Shown in pieces: positions 36,836-47,186 of a stretch of 56,221 nt of DNA (positions within the stretch are counted from its first letter, which is position 1; each line of letters starts with the position of its first letter). Origin of the DNA: Rugamonas violacea (GTDB lineage: Bacteria; Pseudomonadota; Gammaproteobacteria; Burkholderiales; Burkholderiaceae_D); assembly GCF_016461825.1 (NCBI RefSeq), contig NZ_JAEMNU010000023.1:1-56221 (forward strand). The letters are read 5' to 3'. The notes below the pieces were generated by a model that was not told the origin of the DNA, made no database searches, and worked only from the letters and a program-made list of their open reading frames with translations. A program made the position numbers and the translations under genes.

Positions 36836-37361
36836 GTCTCCTCACTCCTACGGCGGCCGCCTCGTGGGGCTGGCCTGTTGTTGTTGTCGATGTCGGCGCC
36901 GCGTCGTGTCGCCACGCGGCCCCGCGCCATACCGCCGTGACTATACATGATGTGCCTTGCGGAACGTTGGTAAGCATGTAAACCATTTTGCAAGGAAGCG
37001 TGTGCTTTTGTTGCGAAGTGTTGCAGGCTGGCAGATCGCTAGCCAGTCCGCGCCGGCCCCGCCGCAGAGTGGCGGGGCCGATTGCGGCGACCGGTCGATT
37101 GTAAAGTTATGTAAGCACGCGCATCGTGGAAAAAGAGCCATTTCACAACAAAATCAAGCACTTACTGCTTTTAGCCACACTTTCCCGCCCCTCACTGGTA
37201 TCACATTTGGTGCAATGTTACTGTCTGCGGGCCGTAGCAAATTATTACAAGAAACACCACCAGCAAGTGTGGCTAGCACGTCGGCAAGGACTTGAGACTA
37301 CACGGGATCTTTAGCGTCGTGTCCGGGGCCGCACTCTTAAAACCAGAAGGAGACAATCGTA
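36836..37361. promoter_or_regulatory. Divergent regulatory region of the sugar module
   Basis: 526 bases between the sensor operon and the porin gene, less GC-rich than its flanks. It contains a perfect 10-bp stem CGGCCCCGCC/GGCGGGGCCG (37054-37080). A direct repeat TGTAA-N5-TGTAA (37099-37113) and GTAA-N4-GTAA (36970-36981) could be OmpR-type regulator sites. AAGGAG precedes the porin start. No gene is supported inside. Confidence 0.5.
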
Positions 37362-38630
37362 ATGAATCGTACCGTCCTCAAAACCCTGCCCGCCGCCCTG
37401 GCCCTGGCGCTCGCCTGTGGCGCCGCCTATGCCGGCGACCACGAAACCGAAGGCTTCCACGGCTATGTCCGCGCCGGCGCCGGTTCCAGCTCGGAAAAAG
37501 GCCCACAAAGCTGCTTCGGCCTGGGCGGCATCACGATGTCCTACCGTCTGGGCAACGAGTGCGACAGCTTCACCGAATTCGGCTACACCAAGGAGTTCGC
37601 CAAGTCGGCCAACGGCGCCAGCTTCGTCGGCACCGTCTGGGTCGACGCCTACAAGAACGGTTCGGACTTCGGCGACGCCAAGACCAGCATCGCCAAGGCC
37701 TATGTCGAAGCGAAAAACCTGCCGTTCATGAACGGCGGCATCGTCTGGGCCGGTAAGCGCCACTACTACCGTCCCGACATCCACATGCTCGATCTGCAGT
37801 ACATCAACATGAACGGCACCGGCGCCGGTGTCGACGCGCTGCCGCTGGGCGCCGGCAAGTTCAGCTACGCGATCTTCAAAGACAACGACCTGAACAACGT
37901 CAACGCGGTCACCGGCAAGATCACCTCCGGTTCGGCGGTGCGCCAGAACGTCGTCTACGAAGGCCTGCCGGTCAACGAAAACGGCACCCTGGACGGCGCC
38001 CTGTCGCTGATCACCGCCAGCAGCAAGGACGACGGCGACAAGACTCACAACGGCTGGCAGGTTTCGCTGTTCCACCGCCAGGCCAAGGTCTTCGGCGGCT
38101 CCAACACCGTCGGCCTGCAATACGGCGTCGGCCCGGGCACCGGCATCAACGGTCCTTGCTGCGCGCGCATCGGCCCGTCGGGCAGCACCCTGCTCGGCTC
38201 CGACTACACCCGCGTGCGCGTGTTCGACGACCTGGTGGTGCAACCGACCCGCCAGTTCAGCATGGAGTTCGTCGGCCTGTACCAGCGCGACAAGAACGAC
38301 AAGGACGGCGCGCAAACCTGGACCACCGTCGGCGCCCGCCCGGTGTACGCCTTCGCGCAGAACTTCAAGCTGCAAGCCGAACTGGGTGTGACCCGTCTGA
38401 AAAAGGACACCAGCCCGGACACCATGCGCCTGACCAAGCTGACCATCGCACCGACCATCACCGTCGGCGAGGACTACTGGTCGCGTCCCGAGCTGCGTCT
38501 GTTCGTCAGCTACGGCAAATGGAACGACGCCGCCACCAAGGCCGTCAACGCCTTCAACAACCAGGGTCCTGTCTACGGCAGCAACACCAGCGGCGCCTCG
38601 GCCGGCATCCAGCTGGAAGCCTGGTGGTAA
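37362..38630 (+). CDS. Maltoporin-like carbohydrate porin (LamB family)
   Basis: 422 residues with signal peptide ending AAYAGD. The N-terminus GFHGYVRAGAGSS and GSDFGDAKTSIAKAYVEA, plus WAGKRHYYRPDIHMLDLQY, are typical of LamB trimers; CFGLGG and ECDSF hold the loop cysteines. The barrel ends in the aromatic LEAWW. It allows diffusion of sugars across the outer membrane. It starts the operon-like run with gtsABCD, 157 bases upstream of gtsA, and is divergent from the sensor operon. Confidence 0.92.
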   Translation: MNRTVLKTLPAALALALACGAAYAGDHETEGFHGYVRAGAGSSSEKGPQSCFGLGGITMSYRLGNECDSFTEFGYTKEFAKSANGASFVGTVWVDAYKNGSDFGDAKTSIAKAYVEAKNLPFMNGGIVWAGKRHYYRPDIHMLDLQYINMNGTGAGVDALPLGAGKFSYAIFKDNDLNNVNAVTGKITSGSAVRQNVVYEGLPVNENGTLDGALSLITASSKDDGDKTHNGWQVSLFHRQAKVFGGSNTVGLQYGVGPGTGINGPCCARIGPSGSTLLGSDYTRVRVFDDLVVQPTRQFSMEFVGLYQRDKNDKDGAQTWTTVGARPVYAFAQNFKLQAELGVTRLKKDTSPDTMRLTKLTIAPTITVGEDYWSRPELRLFVSYGKWNDAATKAVNAFNNQGPVYGSNTSGASAGIQLEAWW

Positions 38631-38787
38631 TCCACCGCTAGTGCCCAAGGGCTAGTCCCGCCGCCGCCCCGCCGCATCCGTGCGGGACGGCGGCCGGGTC
38701 CGCATCGTCCCGCTTTGCCGCGCGCAACGGGACATAGCAGCGCCGCACAACGGCGCTACAATCATCCAATCTAGGAAGACCGATACC

Positions 38788-40044
38788 ATGAAATTGAAAC
38801 CTTTCGTCCAAGCCGCCCTGGCGCTCGCCACCGTTGCCGCCGCCACCCCGGCCGTGCACGCCGCGGCCCAGGTTGAAGTGCTGCACTACTGGACCTCGGG
38901 CGGCGAAGCCAAGTCGATCGCCGAGCTGAAGAAAATGATGGAAGCCAAGGGCGTGGCGTGGAAAGACTTCGCCGTCGCCGGCGGCGCTGGCGAGAACGCC
39001 ACCACCGCGCTGAAAGCCCGCGTCATCGCCGGCAGCGCGCCCACCGCCGCCCAGATCAAGGGCCCGTCGATCCAGGAATGGGGTCAAGAAGGCGTGCTGG
39101 CCAACATCGACGCCGCCGCCACCGAAGGCAAGTGGGACAGCCTGCTGCCGTCCGTGGTCAGCAAGGTCATGAAATACCAGGGCCACTACGTCGCCGTGCC
39201 GGTCAATGTGCACCGCGTCAACTGGCTGTGGGTCAACCCCGAGGTGCTGGCCAAGGCCGGCGCCAAGGCGCCGAGCAATTTCGACGAGTTCTTCGCCGCC
39301 GCCGAAAAAATCAAGAAGGCCGGCCTGATCGCCGTCGCCCACGGCGGCCAGCCATGGCAGGACACCACGGTGTTCGAGTCCGTCGTGCTGGGCACCGGCG
39401 GCGCCGCGTTCTACGACAAGGCCCTGGTCAAGCTGGACCAGGCCGCCCTGACCGGCCCGCAAATGGTCAAGTCCTTCGAGACCCTGGCCAAGATCAAGAC
39501 CTACATCGACAAGGACGCCGCCGGCCGCGACTGGAACCTGGCCACCGCGATGGTCATCAACGGCAAGGCCGGCATGCAGTTCATGGGCGACTGGGCCAAG
39601 GGCGAGTTCACCGCCGCCGGCAAGGTCGCCGGCAAGGACTTCCTGTGCCTGCCGGCGCCCGGCACCGAGAAGGCCTTCACCTTCAACATCGATTCGCTGG
39701 CCATGTTCAAGGTCAAGAACGCCGACGAGCAGAAGGCCCAGCTGAGCTTGGCCAGCGCCGTGATGAGCCCCGAGTTCCAGGAAGTGTTCAACCTGAACAA
39801 GGGTTCGATCCCGGTCCGCGCCGGCGTTTCGCGCGCCAAGTTCGACGCCTGCGCCACCCGTTCGATGGACGACATGGCCGCCGCCAGCAAGGCCGGCGGT
39901 CTGGAGCCGAGCATGGCCCACGGCATGGCGATCGATTCGGCCAAGGCCGGCGCGATCCAGGACGTGATCGCCAAGTTCATGAACTCGGCAATGACGCCGC
40001 AGGCCGCCGTGCAAGCGTTGGCCAAGGCCGCCAAGACCAAGTAA
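38788..40044 (+). CDS. gtsA: ABC sugar importer, periplasmic binding protein
   Basis: 418 residues from MKLKPFVQAAL at 38788 with AGGAAG upstream. The longer in-frame start at 38680 is rejected because it adds a non-signal leader. Signal peptide cleaved near VHAAAQ. Family 1 solute-binding protein resembling glucose/mannose-binding GtsA: VEVLHYWTSGGEAKSI, YVAVPVNVHRVNWLWVN, GMQFMGDWAKGEF. It delivers sugar to GtsBC. The symbol is by similarity and gene order; glucose as substrate is inferred. Confidence 0.9.
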   Translation: MKLKPFVQAALALATVAAATPAVHAAAQVEVLHYWTSGGEAKSIAELKKMMEAKGVAWKDFAVAGGAGENATTALKARVIAGSAPTAAQIKGPSIQEWGQEGVLANIDAAATEGKWDSLLPSVVSKVMKYQGHYVAVPVNVHRVNWLWVNPEVLAKAGAKAPSNFDEFFAAAEKIKKAGLIAVAHGGQPWQDTTVFESVVLGTGGAAFYDKALVKLDQAALTGPQMVKSFETLAKIKTYIDKDAAGRDWNLATAMVINGKAGMQFMGDWAKGEFTAAGKVAGKDFLCLPAPGTEKAFTFNIDSLAMFKVKNADEQKAQLSLASAVMSPEFQEVFNLNKGSIPVRAGVSRAKFDACATRSMDDMAAASKAGGLEPSMAHGMAIDSAKAGAIQDVIAKFMNSAMTPQAAVQALAKAAKTK

Positions 40045-40059
40045 GCATCGCCAAGTAAG

Positions 40060-40140
40060 CATCACCGTCGTTCCCGCGCCGGCGGGAACCCATGCTGAGC
40101 CGTCCGGCCAGCGCCAGTGGGTTCCCGCCAACGCAGTGGA
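40060..40140. repeat. Hairpin repeats between gtsA and gtsB
   Basis: GTTCCCGC/GCGGGAAC hairpin, then GGGTTCCCGCC-type arm about 40 bases on. Member of the dispersed TTCCCGC family. Its place after the binding-protein gene could stabilise gtsA mRNA or reduce read-through. Confidence 0.65.
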
Positions 40141-40245
40141 GCGGCAGCAGTCGGCGCGCTGCCCGCCCGGGCCGCGCGCCAGAGGACCGGACGCCGCATT
40201 CGCGGCGCCCGCCTCCGCCTCAAGCTCTAGTTCTGGAGAATCTGC

Positions 40246-41188
40246 ATGTCCGCCACACCCGTTTCCACGGCCCGCCCGCTGCCCAGCGCAGCGCCGCGCG
40301 CCCCGGCCTCGGCCAGCCGTCTGGCTGCCCTGGCCGACACCTGGCTGCCGCGCCTGGTGCTCTCGCCCACCATCATCGCCTCGCTGGTCTTCGTCTACGG
40401 CTTCATCGGCCTGACCGCCTGGCTGTCGCTGACCGAATCGCGCATGATGCCGAACTTCGAGTTCGCCGGCTTCGGCCAATACACCACCCTGTTCGAGATC
40501 GACCGCTGGTGGACCTCGGCCGGCAACCTGGGCATCTTCGGCGGCCTGTTCATCCTGGTCTGCCTGGTGATCGGCCTGAGCATGGCGATCCTGCTCGACC
40601 AGCGCATCCGCCACGAGGGCGCGCTGCGCGCCATTTACCTGTACCCGATGGCGCTGTCGTTCATCGTCACCGGCGCCGCCTGGAAGTGGATCCTCAACCC
40701 CGGCCTGGGCCTGGAGAAGATGGTGCACGACTGGGGCTTCCCCAACTTCAGCTTCGACTGGCTGGTCAACTCCGACATGGCGATCTACACCGTCGTCATC
40801 GCCGGCGTGTGGCAGTCCTCCGGCTTCGTCATGGCCCTGTTCCTGGCCGGCTTGCGCGGCGTCGACGACGCCATCATCAAGGCCGCCATGGTCGATGGCG
40901 CCAGCCTGCCGACGATTTACCGCCGCATCGTGATCCCCTCCCTGCGTCCGGTCTTTTTCAGCGTGCTGCTGGTGCTCGCCCACATCGCCATCAAGAGCTT
41001 CGATCTGGTGATGGCGCTGACCGCCGGCGGCCCCGGCAACTCGTCGGACGTGCCGGCGATCTTCATGTACCAGTTCTCCTTCACCCGTGGCCAACTCGGC
41101 CTGGGCGCCGCCTCGGCGATGATGATGCTGGCCACCGTGCTGGCCGTGCTGGTGCCGCTGATGTACATGGAAACCAAAGGAGCCCGCA

Positions 41189-41199
<11 letters not shown>
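40246..41199 (+). CDS. gtsB: ABC sugar importer, permease B
   Basis: 317 residues, start at 40246 with GGAGAA upstream. Six membrane helices. The EAA motif AAMVDGASLPTIYRRIVIPSL contacts the ATPase (quoted as MVDGASLPTIYRRIVIP). MalF-type permease of sugar importers. It overlaps gtsC by 11 bases. Confidence 0.93.
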
Positions 41200-42067
<868 letters not shown>

Positions 42068-42120
42068 TGGTGTAGACCCCGCAATGCCGTCGGCGACTAC
42101 AAGGTCGGCGGCGGCAATAT

Positions 42121-42147
42121 GGGGTCGGACCCGCGGGGTCCGACCCC
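42121..42147. repeat. Dispersed stem-loop repeat, copy 2, between gtsC and gtsD
   Basis: GGGGTCGGACCC pairs with GGGTCCGACCCC around GCG. It lies in the 157-base gap within the importer operon, followed by GGCTCCCGCC as in the other copies. Confidence 0.85.
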
Positions 42148-42224
42148 GGCTCCCGCCTTGGGGGCGTTTTCACCCAATTCATATCCAGTCCGGTCAGCCG
42201 ACCGGCACTGTCAGGAGACATAGC

Positions 42225-43361
42225 ATGGCAAGTTTATCGATTCGTAATGTGCGCAAGGTGTACCCGAACGGCGCGGAAATTCTGAAGGGCATCGATCTGG
42301 AGATCGAGGACGGCCAGTTCATCATCCTGGTGGGCGGCTCGGGCTGCGGCAAGTCGACCCTGCTCAACATGATCGCCGGCCTGGAGACCATCTCCGAGGG
42401 GCAGATCCTGATCGGCGACCGGGTCGTCAACAACATCCCTCCCAAGTCGCGCGACATCGCCATGGTGTTCCAATCCTACGCCCTGTACCCGACCATGACG
42501 GTGCGCGAGAACATCTCCTTCGGCCTGGGCATCCGCAAGGTGCCCAAGGACGAGCAGGACAAGATCGTCAACCGGGTCGCCGAGACGCTGCAGATGACCC
42601 ACCTGCTCGACCGCAAGCCGGCCATGCTGTCGGGCGGCCAGCGCCAGCGCGTCGCCATGGGCCGCGCCATCGCCCGCGACCCGTCGCTGTTCCTGTTCGA
42701 CGAGCCGCTGTCGAACCTGGACGCCAAGCTGCGCGTCGAGATGCGCGCCGAGATCAAGCTGCTGCACCAACGCCTCGGCGCCACCATCGTCTACGTCACC
42801 CACGACCAGATCGAGGCGATGACCCTGGGCGACCGCATCGCCGTGATGCGCGACGGCGTGGTGCAACAGTACGGCAGCCCGCAGGACATCTACGACAAGC
42901 CGGACAATCTGTACGTGGCCGGCTTCATCGGCTCGCCGTCGATGAACTTCCTGCGCGGCAAGCTGGTGCCGCACGGCGACGGCGCCGCCTTCGCGCTGGA
43001 GCACGGCGGCGTGACCACCCTGCTGCCGCTGCCGGGCGACAACAGCGTGCTGCGCCAGCACCAGAACCGCGACATCATCCTCGGCATCCGCCCCGAGCAC
43101 GTCACCGACGCGGAGAGCGCGCGGCGCGCCTCGGCCGAGGGCCGCTACCATCCGACCGAGGTCGACTGCGTGGTCGAGATGACCGAGCCGACCGGCCCGG
43201 ACACCCTGGTGTTCGCCTGGTTCAACGGCATCCGCGCCACCTGCCGCACCCACCCGCGCGCCGGCGCCCTGCCCGGCCACGACGTCAAGCTGGCCTTCGA
43301 CCTGTCGAAGGCGGTGTTCTTCGATCCGACCTCGGAGCAGCGCGTCGACCTGAGCGTTTAA
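42225..43361 (+). CDS. gtsD: ABC sugar importer, ATPase
   Basis: 378 residues from MASLSIRNVRK at 42225 with AGGAGA upstream. Walker A GGSGCGKST, Q-loop VFQSYALYP, signature LSGGQRQRVAMGRA, Walker B LFLFDEPLSNLD and H-loop VTHD, then a MalK-like regulatory OB-fold domain (GIRPEHVTD). Energises GtsBC. Confidence 0.94.
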   Translation: MASLSIRNVRKVYPNGAEILKGIDLEIEDGQFIILVGGSGCGKSTLLNMIAGLETISEGQILIGDRVVNNIPPKSRDIAMVFQSYALYPTMTVRENISFGLGIRKVPKDEQDKIVNRVAETLQMTHLLDRKPAMLSGGQRQRVAMGRAIARDPSLFLFDEPLSNLDAKLRVEMRAEIKLLHQRLGATIVYVTHDQIEAMTLGDRIAVMRDGVVQQYGSPQDIYDKPDNLYVAGFIGSPSMNFLRGKLVPHGDGAAFALEHGGVTTLLPLPGDNSVLRQHQNRDIILGIRPEHVTDAESARRASAEGRYHPTEVDCVVEMTEPTGPDTLVFAWFNGIRATCRTHPRAGALPGHDVKLAFDLSKAVFFDPTSEQRVDLSV

Positions 43362-43369
43362 AAGCCAGC

Positions 43370-43450
43370 GTCGTTCCGCATCGGCGGACCGCCGCGAAGC
43401 GGGAACTCATGCGCCGCATGGGTTCCCGCATGCGCGAGAACGACAAAACT
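43370..43450. repeat. Hairpin repeat after gtsD
   Basis: CGTCGTTCCGC and AGCGGGAACTCATGCG, with GGTTCCCGCATGCGCGAGAACGAC, form interrupted dyads of the TTCCCGC family. This probably marks the end of the gts operon. Confidence 0.6.
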
Positions 43451-43590
43451 GGGGTACTCGACGTGCCCCTCTCCTCCCCGTCCCATCTTGGTTGGCGCCC
43501 CGGCGCCGCGACGCCAGCGGCTTGCCCGCTGCCGCCGCAATGCATCCCCAGCATCCGCAGCAAACACAACAACAGCAACGGCAGCAACGG

Positions 43591-43641
43591 CGGCAGCGGC
43601 AGCGGCAGCGGCAGCGGCAGCGGCAGCGGCAGCGGCAGCGG
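43591..43641. repeat. Hexanucleotide microsatellite in the leader of the chemoreceptor gene
   Basis: Eight tandem copies of CGGCAG plus a partial copy, ending 57 bases before the chemoreceptor ATG. The 20-base upstream flank contains degenerate CAGCAACGG copies. Confidence 0.85.
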
Positions 43642-43697
43642 CCGAACATCATCCACCACAAAAAGCCGGCGACAGTCCGGCGCCATGGAGACAGAAA

Positions 43698-45392
43698 ATG
43701 AAACTCAACAACATCAAGATCGGCTACCGCCTGATGCTCGGCTTCGGCCTGATGCTGGTGCTGATGGCCGGTATCACCGCCATCGGCACCTTGGCGACGC
43801 GGCAGAGCCGCGACAACCTGACCCGCTCGGTCGAGCGCAGCAACGCCAAGTCGGCCCAGGTGGCGGCGATGCGGCAGAACCTGTTCCACCAGGGTCTGGC
43901 GGCGCGCAACATCGGCGCCACCACCGACCTCCAACAGATGCAACAGGAGATGGCCAACATCGGCGCCGAACAACAGCGCTACCGCGCCAACCTGGCCAAG
44001 CTGGAGGCGGTGCGCCTGAACCCGGAGGAGCAGGCCATCGTGGTCGAGATGCAGGGCTACGACAAGGCCAGCCTGCCCTTCGTCAAGGAGGCCGAGCAGT
44101 ACGTCGCCGGCTTCAACGCCGGCCAGGCGCTGAAGGTGCTGACCGGCCAGGTGGCGCCGCTGCAGGATAAGTGGCTGGCCGCCATCGACCGCCTGGCCGG
44201 CCTGCAGAACCGCGAGATCCAGCACAGCCTGGCCGAGTTCGACAGCGAAAGCCGGCGCGCCAACGGCGTGATGCTGCTGATCTGCGCGCTGGCGATGTCG
44301 CTGGCGCTGCTGGTGGCCTGGCGCTTGAGCCGCAGCATCACCGCGCCGCTGCACGAAGCGCTGGGACTGGCCCGCCGCGTCGCCGCCGGCGACCTGACGC
44401 TGAACATCGACGCGCCGTCCGACGACGAGACGGGCCAGTTGCTGGCCGCCCTGCACGAGATGAACGACAGCCTGGTCAAGACCGTCGGCGCGGTGCGCCA
44501 CGGCACGCAGACCATCACCGTGGCCTCGCGCGAGATCGCCAGCGGCAACGCCGACCTGTCGGCGCGCACCGAGGCGCAGGCCAGCGCGCTGGAGCAGACC
44601 GCCAGTTCGATGGAGGAGCTGACCGGCACCGTCAAACAGAACGCCGAGCACGCCCAGCAGGCCACCGAACTGGCCGCCTCGGCGGCCAACGTGGCGGCCG
44701 AGGGCGGCCAGATCGTCGCCGAGGTGGTCGGCACCATGGGCTCGATCAAGCAGAGCTCGTACAAGATCGTCGACATCATCGGCGTCATCGACGGCATCGC
44801 CTTCCAGACGAATATTTTGGCGCTCAACGCGGCGGTGGAGGCGGCCCGCGCCGGCGAGCAGGGACGCGGCTTCGCCGTCGTCGCCAGCGAGGTGCGCAAC
44901 CTGGCCCAGCGCAGCGCCGGCGCGGCGAAGGAAATCAAGCAGTTGATCGGCCATTCGGTCAGCCAGATCGATGCCGGCAGCCGCTTGGTCGACTCGGCCG
45001 GGCAGACCATGACGGCGATCGTCAGCTCGGTGCGCCAGGTGGCCGACTTCATGCAGGACATCACCGCCGCCAGCCGCGAGCAGAGCGTCGGCATCGAGGA
45101 GGTCAACCGCGCCATCGGCCAGATGGACGAGATGACGCAGCAGAACGCGGCGCTGGTGGAACAGGCGGCGGCGGCGGCCGAGAGCATGCAGGATCAGGCG
45201 CTGTTGCTGGCCGACGCGGTCAGCATCTTCAAGCTGGGCGACGGCCAGCCGGACGCGGCCATGGCGCCGGGGGTGTCGGCGAGCTTGCCGCCCTTAGCGA
45301 CCTTAGCAACGCCGCAGCGGCCGGCAGTCACGCGCAGCAAGACGCCGCTCAAGCCGCTGCGGGCCCGGCCGCCACTGGCCTACGTCGACTAG
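43698..45392 (+). CDS. Methyl-accepting chemotaxis protein
   Basis: 564 residues from [17 protein letters not shown], with GGAG 7 bases upstream. The longer in-frame opening at 43488 would translate the microsatellite into a poly-Ala run and is rejected. TM1 at 11-31, a periplasmic four-helix domain of about 155 residues, TM2 near 190-208, HAMP, and a signalling domain with hairpin tip [20 protein letters not shown] and [19 protein letters not shown]. No NWETF-type tether. Its place after gtsABCD suggests taxis toward the imported sugar, perhaps via the gtsA protein; that is inference. Confidence 0.92.
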   Translation: MKLNNIKIGYRLMLGFGLMLVLMAGITAIGTLATRQSRDNLTRSVERSNAKSAQVAAMRQNLFHQGLAARNIGATTDLQQMQQEMANIGAEQQRYRANLAKLEAVRLNPEEQAIVVEMQGYDKASLPFVKEAEQYVAGFNAGQALKVLTGQVAPLQDKWLAAIDRLAGLQNREIQHSLAEFDSESRRANGVMLLICALAMSLALLVAWRLSRSITAPLHEALGLARRVAAGDLTLNIDAPSDDETGQLLAALHEMNDSLVKTVGAVRHGTQTITVASREIASGNADLSARTEAQASALEQTASSMEELTGTVKQNAEHAQQATELAASAANVAAEGGQIVAEVVGTMGSIKQSSYKIVDIIGVIDGIAFQTNILALNAAVEAARAGEQGRGFAVVASEVRNLAQRSAGAAKEIKQLIGHSVSQIDAGSRLVDSAGQTMTAIVSSVRQVADFMQDITAASREQSVGIEEVNRAIGQMDEMTQQNAALVEQAAAAAESMQDQALLLADAVSIFKLGDGQPDAAMAPGVSASLPPLATLATPQRPAVTRSKTPLKPLRARPPLAYVD

Positions 45393-45418
45393 GCACGGGA
45401 AGGCGGCCGACCGGCGAA

Positions 45419-46198
45419 TCAGCCGGTGCCGCCGGCCTGCATGCACTCCAGCATCAAACCCAGCGTCCGCTCATACAGTTCAGGCTGCTCCAGCATCAGC
45501 GACCAGACGCGGTTGTGCTCGGCGCCCGGCAGCACGTGCAAGTGGCGCCAGCGCGCCTTGCCCGCCGCCGCCAGCAGGCGCTGCGGTATCTCCAGCGGAA
45601 TCACCGCGTCGTGCTCGGCGGCGACCAGCAACAAGGCGCCCTCGAATTTCTCCAGTATCGCCCAGGCGTCGCTGTCGTCCCAGCTGCGCGGGCGCCGGAT
45701 CGCGGCGGAGAACTCCGGCCCGAACGCAAGCTCGTAGGCGCCCGGCGCGTACACCCCCGGCACGAACAGGATCAGCGAGGCGACCGGCGTCAGCGCGCTC
45801 AGCCGGATCGCGTTGTAGGCGCCCATGCTGGCGCCCAACACATGTAGCGGCGCCGGCAACCGGCGCGCCGCGATCACCGCCTGGGCCTGGCGCGTGCGCG
45901 AGGCCAGCGACGACTGCGCCAGCGCGCCGCCCGTCTCGCCGTGGCCGATGCAATCGAAGCAGGTGCTGCCGATGCCTTGGCGCTGCAAGGCCTCGCGCAT
46001 GATGGTGTAGCCGGGGCGCGCGGCGCTGCCGGCACCGTGCAGCACCAACGCGTTGTTGGCGCGTGCGCCGGGAAAGTGGTCGCCCTTCAGCGTCCACGCG
46101 CCGAACGGCAGCTCGAAAAGCTGCAACGGCGGCAACGGCGCCAACGGCTGCTGCGGCGGCGCCGGCGTTGAGGCCGGTGTGGCGGCGCCGCTCGTCAT
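45419..46198 (-). CDS. Alpha/beta hydrolase
   Basis: 259 residues from MTSGAATPAST at 46198, overlapping the stop of the beta-lactamase gene by four bases. Nucleophile elbow LGASMGAYNA (GxSxG), oxyanion region LVLHGAG, acid in AEHDAVIP and histidine in LPGAEHNRVW complete the triad. Substrate unknown. Translational coupling to the upstream beta-lactamase gene suggests cotranscription. Confidence 0.82.
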   Translation of the reverse strand: MTSGAATPASTPAPPQQPLAPLPPLQLFELPFGAWTLKGDHFPGARANNALVLHGAGSAARPGYTIMREALQRQGIGSTCFDCIGHGETGGALAQSSLASRTRQAQAVIAARRLPAPLHVLGASMGAYNAIRLSALTPVASLILFVPGVYAPGAYELAFGPEFSAAIRRPRSWDDSDAWAILEKFEGALLLVAAEHDAVIPLEIPQRLLAAAGKARWRHLHVLPGAEHNRVWSLMLEQPELYERTLGLMLECMQAGGTG

Positions 46199-47076
46199 TG
46201 CTTGCCGCCCTCCTCGGCCAGCCGCTTCTGCAAAGCCGTCCGGCTCAGCTCGGCATACGCCTTGCAGGCGCCGCTGGACAAGAGCGGATTCCTGCCCGCT
46301 TCGCGCGCGGCCACCTTCTCCCACAACTGGGCGGCGTTCGGATGCACGGTGAGCAGGATGTCGCAAGGCAGCGCCGCCATGGTCTTGAAGCTGCGCTCAA
46401 AATCGCGCAGCACGCTAGGGTAGCTCTGGTTGGCGGAAAATTTGAAGGCGCCGGCGGCGATCGGATTGATGCTGTCGGCGTAGACGATGTTGGCGCAACC
46501 CTGGCGGTCGCAGGCGCGCCAGCTCCAGCTCAGACCGCCCGGCGTGTGGCCCGGCGTGAAATGGGCGGTCAGCTTGTTGCCGCCCAGCGTGACCGTCTGG
46601 CCGTCGCGCACCGTGCGCACCTTGGCCACCGGCGCCCATGGCGTGCTGTCGCTGGCCTGCGGATCGGCAGGTTCGACCCTGCCACGGCGCAGCGCCAGCG
46701 CCGCCAACGGGCTGGCCAGCACCGTGGCGCCGCTCAGGCGTTGCAGCTCGGCCAGGCCGCCGGCATGGTCGACGTGGGCGTGCGAGCTGAGGATCAGCTT
46801 GACGTCCTCGATGCGGAAGCCGAGCTGGCGCACGCTGGCGGCGATGCGCTGGGCCGACTCCGGCAGGCCGCCGTCGATCAGGATGTGGCCGGCCGGCGAG
46901 GTCAGCAGCGCCGCGCTGAGGCCCTGCACGCCGACGTAGTAGCTGTTGCCGTAGAGCGCGAACGGCTCCACCGCGTCGTTCCAGTCGCCCCAGCCATCGG
47001 CCCGGGCCGGCGCGGTCGTCAGGGAGGCGCCGCAAATCAGGGCGGCGGCGAGCAGTGCGCGGGTGGTGTTCGGCAT
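46195..47076 (-). CDS. Subclass B3 metallo-beta-lactamase
   Basis: 293 residues from MPNTTRALL at 47076. The longer in-frame opening is rejected because it lacks a signal. Signal peptide ends APARA. Zinc ligands of subclass B3 are all present: HAHVDH (His99, His101, Asp103, His104), HFTPGHTPGG (third zinc-1 His) and ILLTVHPNAAQ (zinc-2 His). The C-terminal GACKAYAELSRTALQKRL also matches B3 enzymes such as L1 and THIN-B. It should hydrolyse carbapenems and other beta-lactams in the periplasm. A related B3-fold hydrolase of other function cannot be excluded without testing. Confidence 0.88.
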   Translation of the reverse strand: MPNTTRALLAAALICGASLTTAPARADGWGDWNDAVEPFALYGNSYYVGVQGLSAALLTSPAGHILIDGGLPESAQRIAASVRQLGFRIEDVKLILSSHAHVDHAGGLAELQRLSGATVLASPLAALALRRGRVEPADPQASDSTPWAPVAKVRTVRDGQTVTLGGNKLTAHFTPGHTPGGLSWSWRACDRQGCANIVYADSINPIAAGAFKFSANQSYPSVLRDFERSFKTMAALPCDILLTVHPNAAQLWEKVAAREAGRNPLLSSGACKAYAELSRTALQKRLAEEGGKQ

Positions 47077-47186
47077 AAGGTGTTGGGTAAATGGATAAAA
47101 CCTCCCGCCGCACGGGGCGGGATGGTAGCGCCACAGCGTACGCAAGGCGCGCGCGCGTGTCAATTCCATCTTGGCTGGCGCCCGGC

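Noticed and set aside
43590..43642. A coding poly-Ala tract at the start of the chemoreceptor
   Set aside because: A proper Shine-Dalgarno and typical N-terminus are at 43698, after the repeat. Translating the repeat would put a polar, low-complexity leader before TM1.
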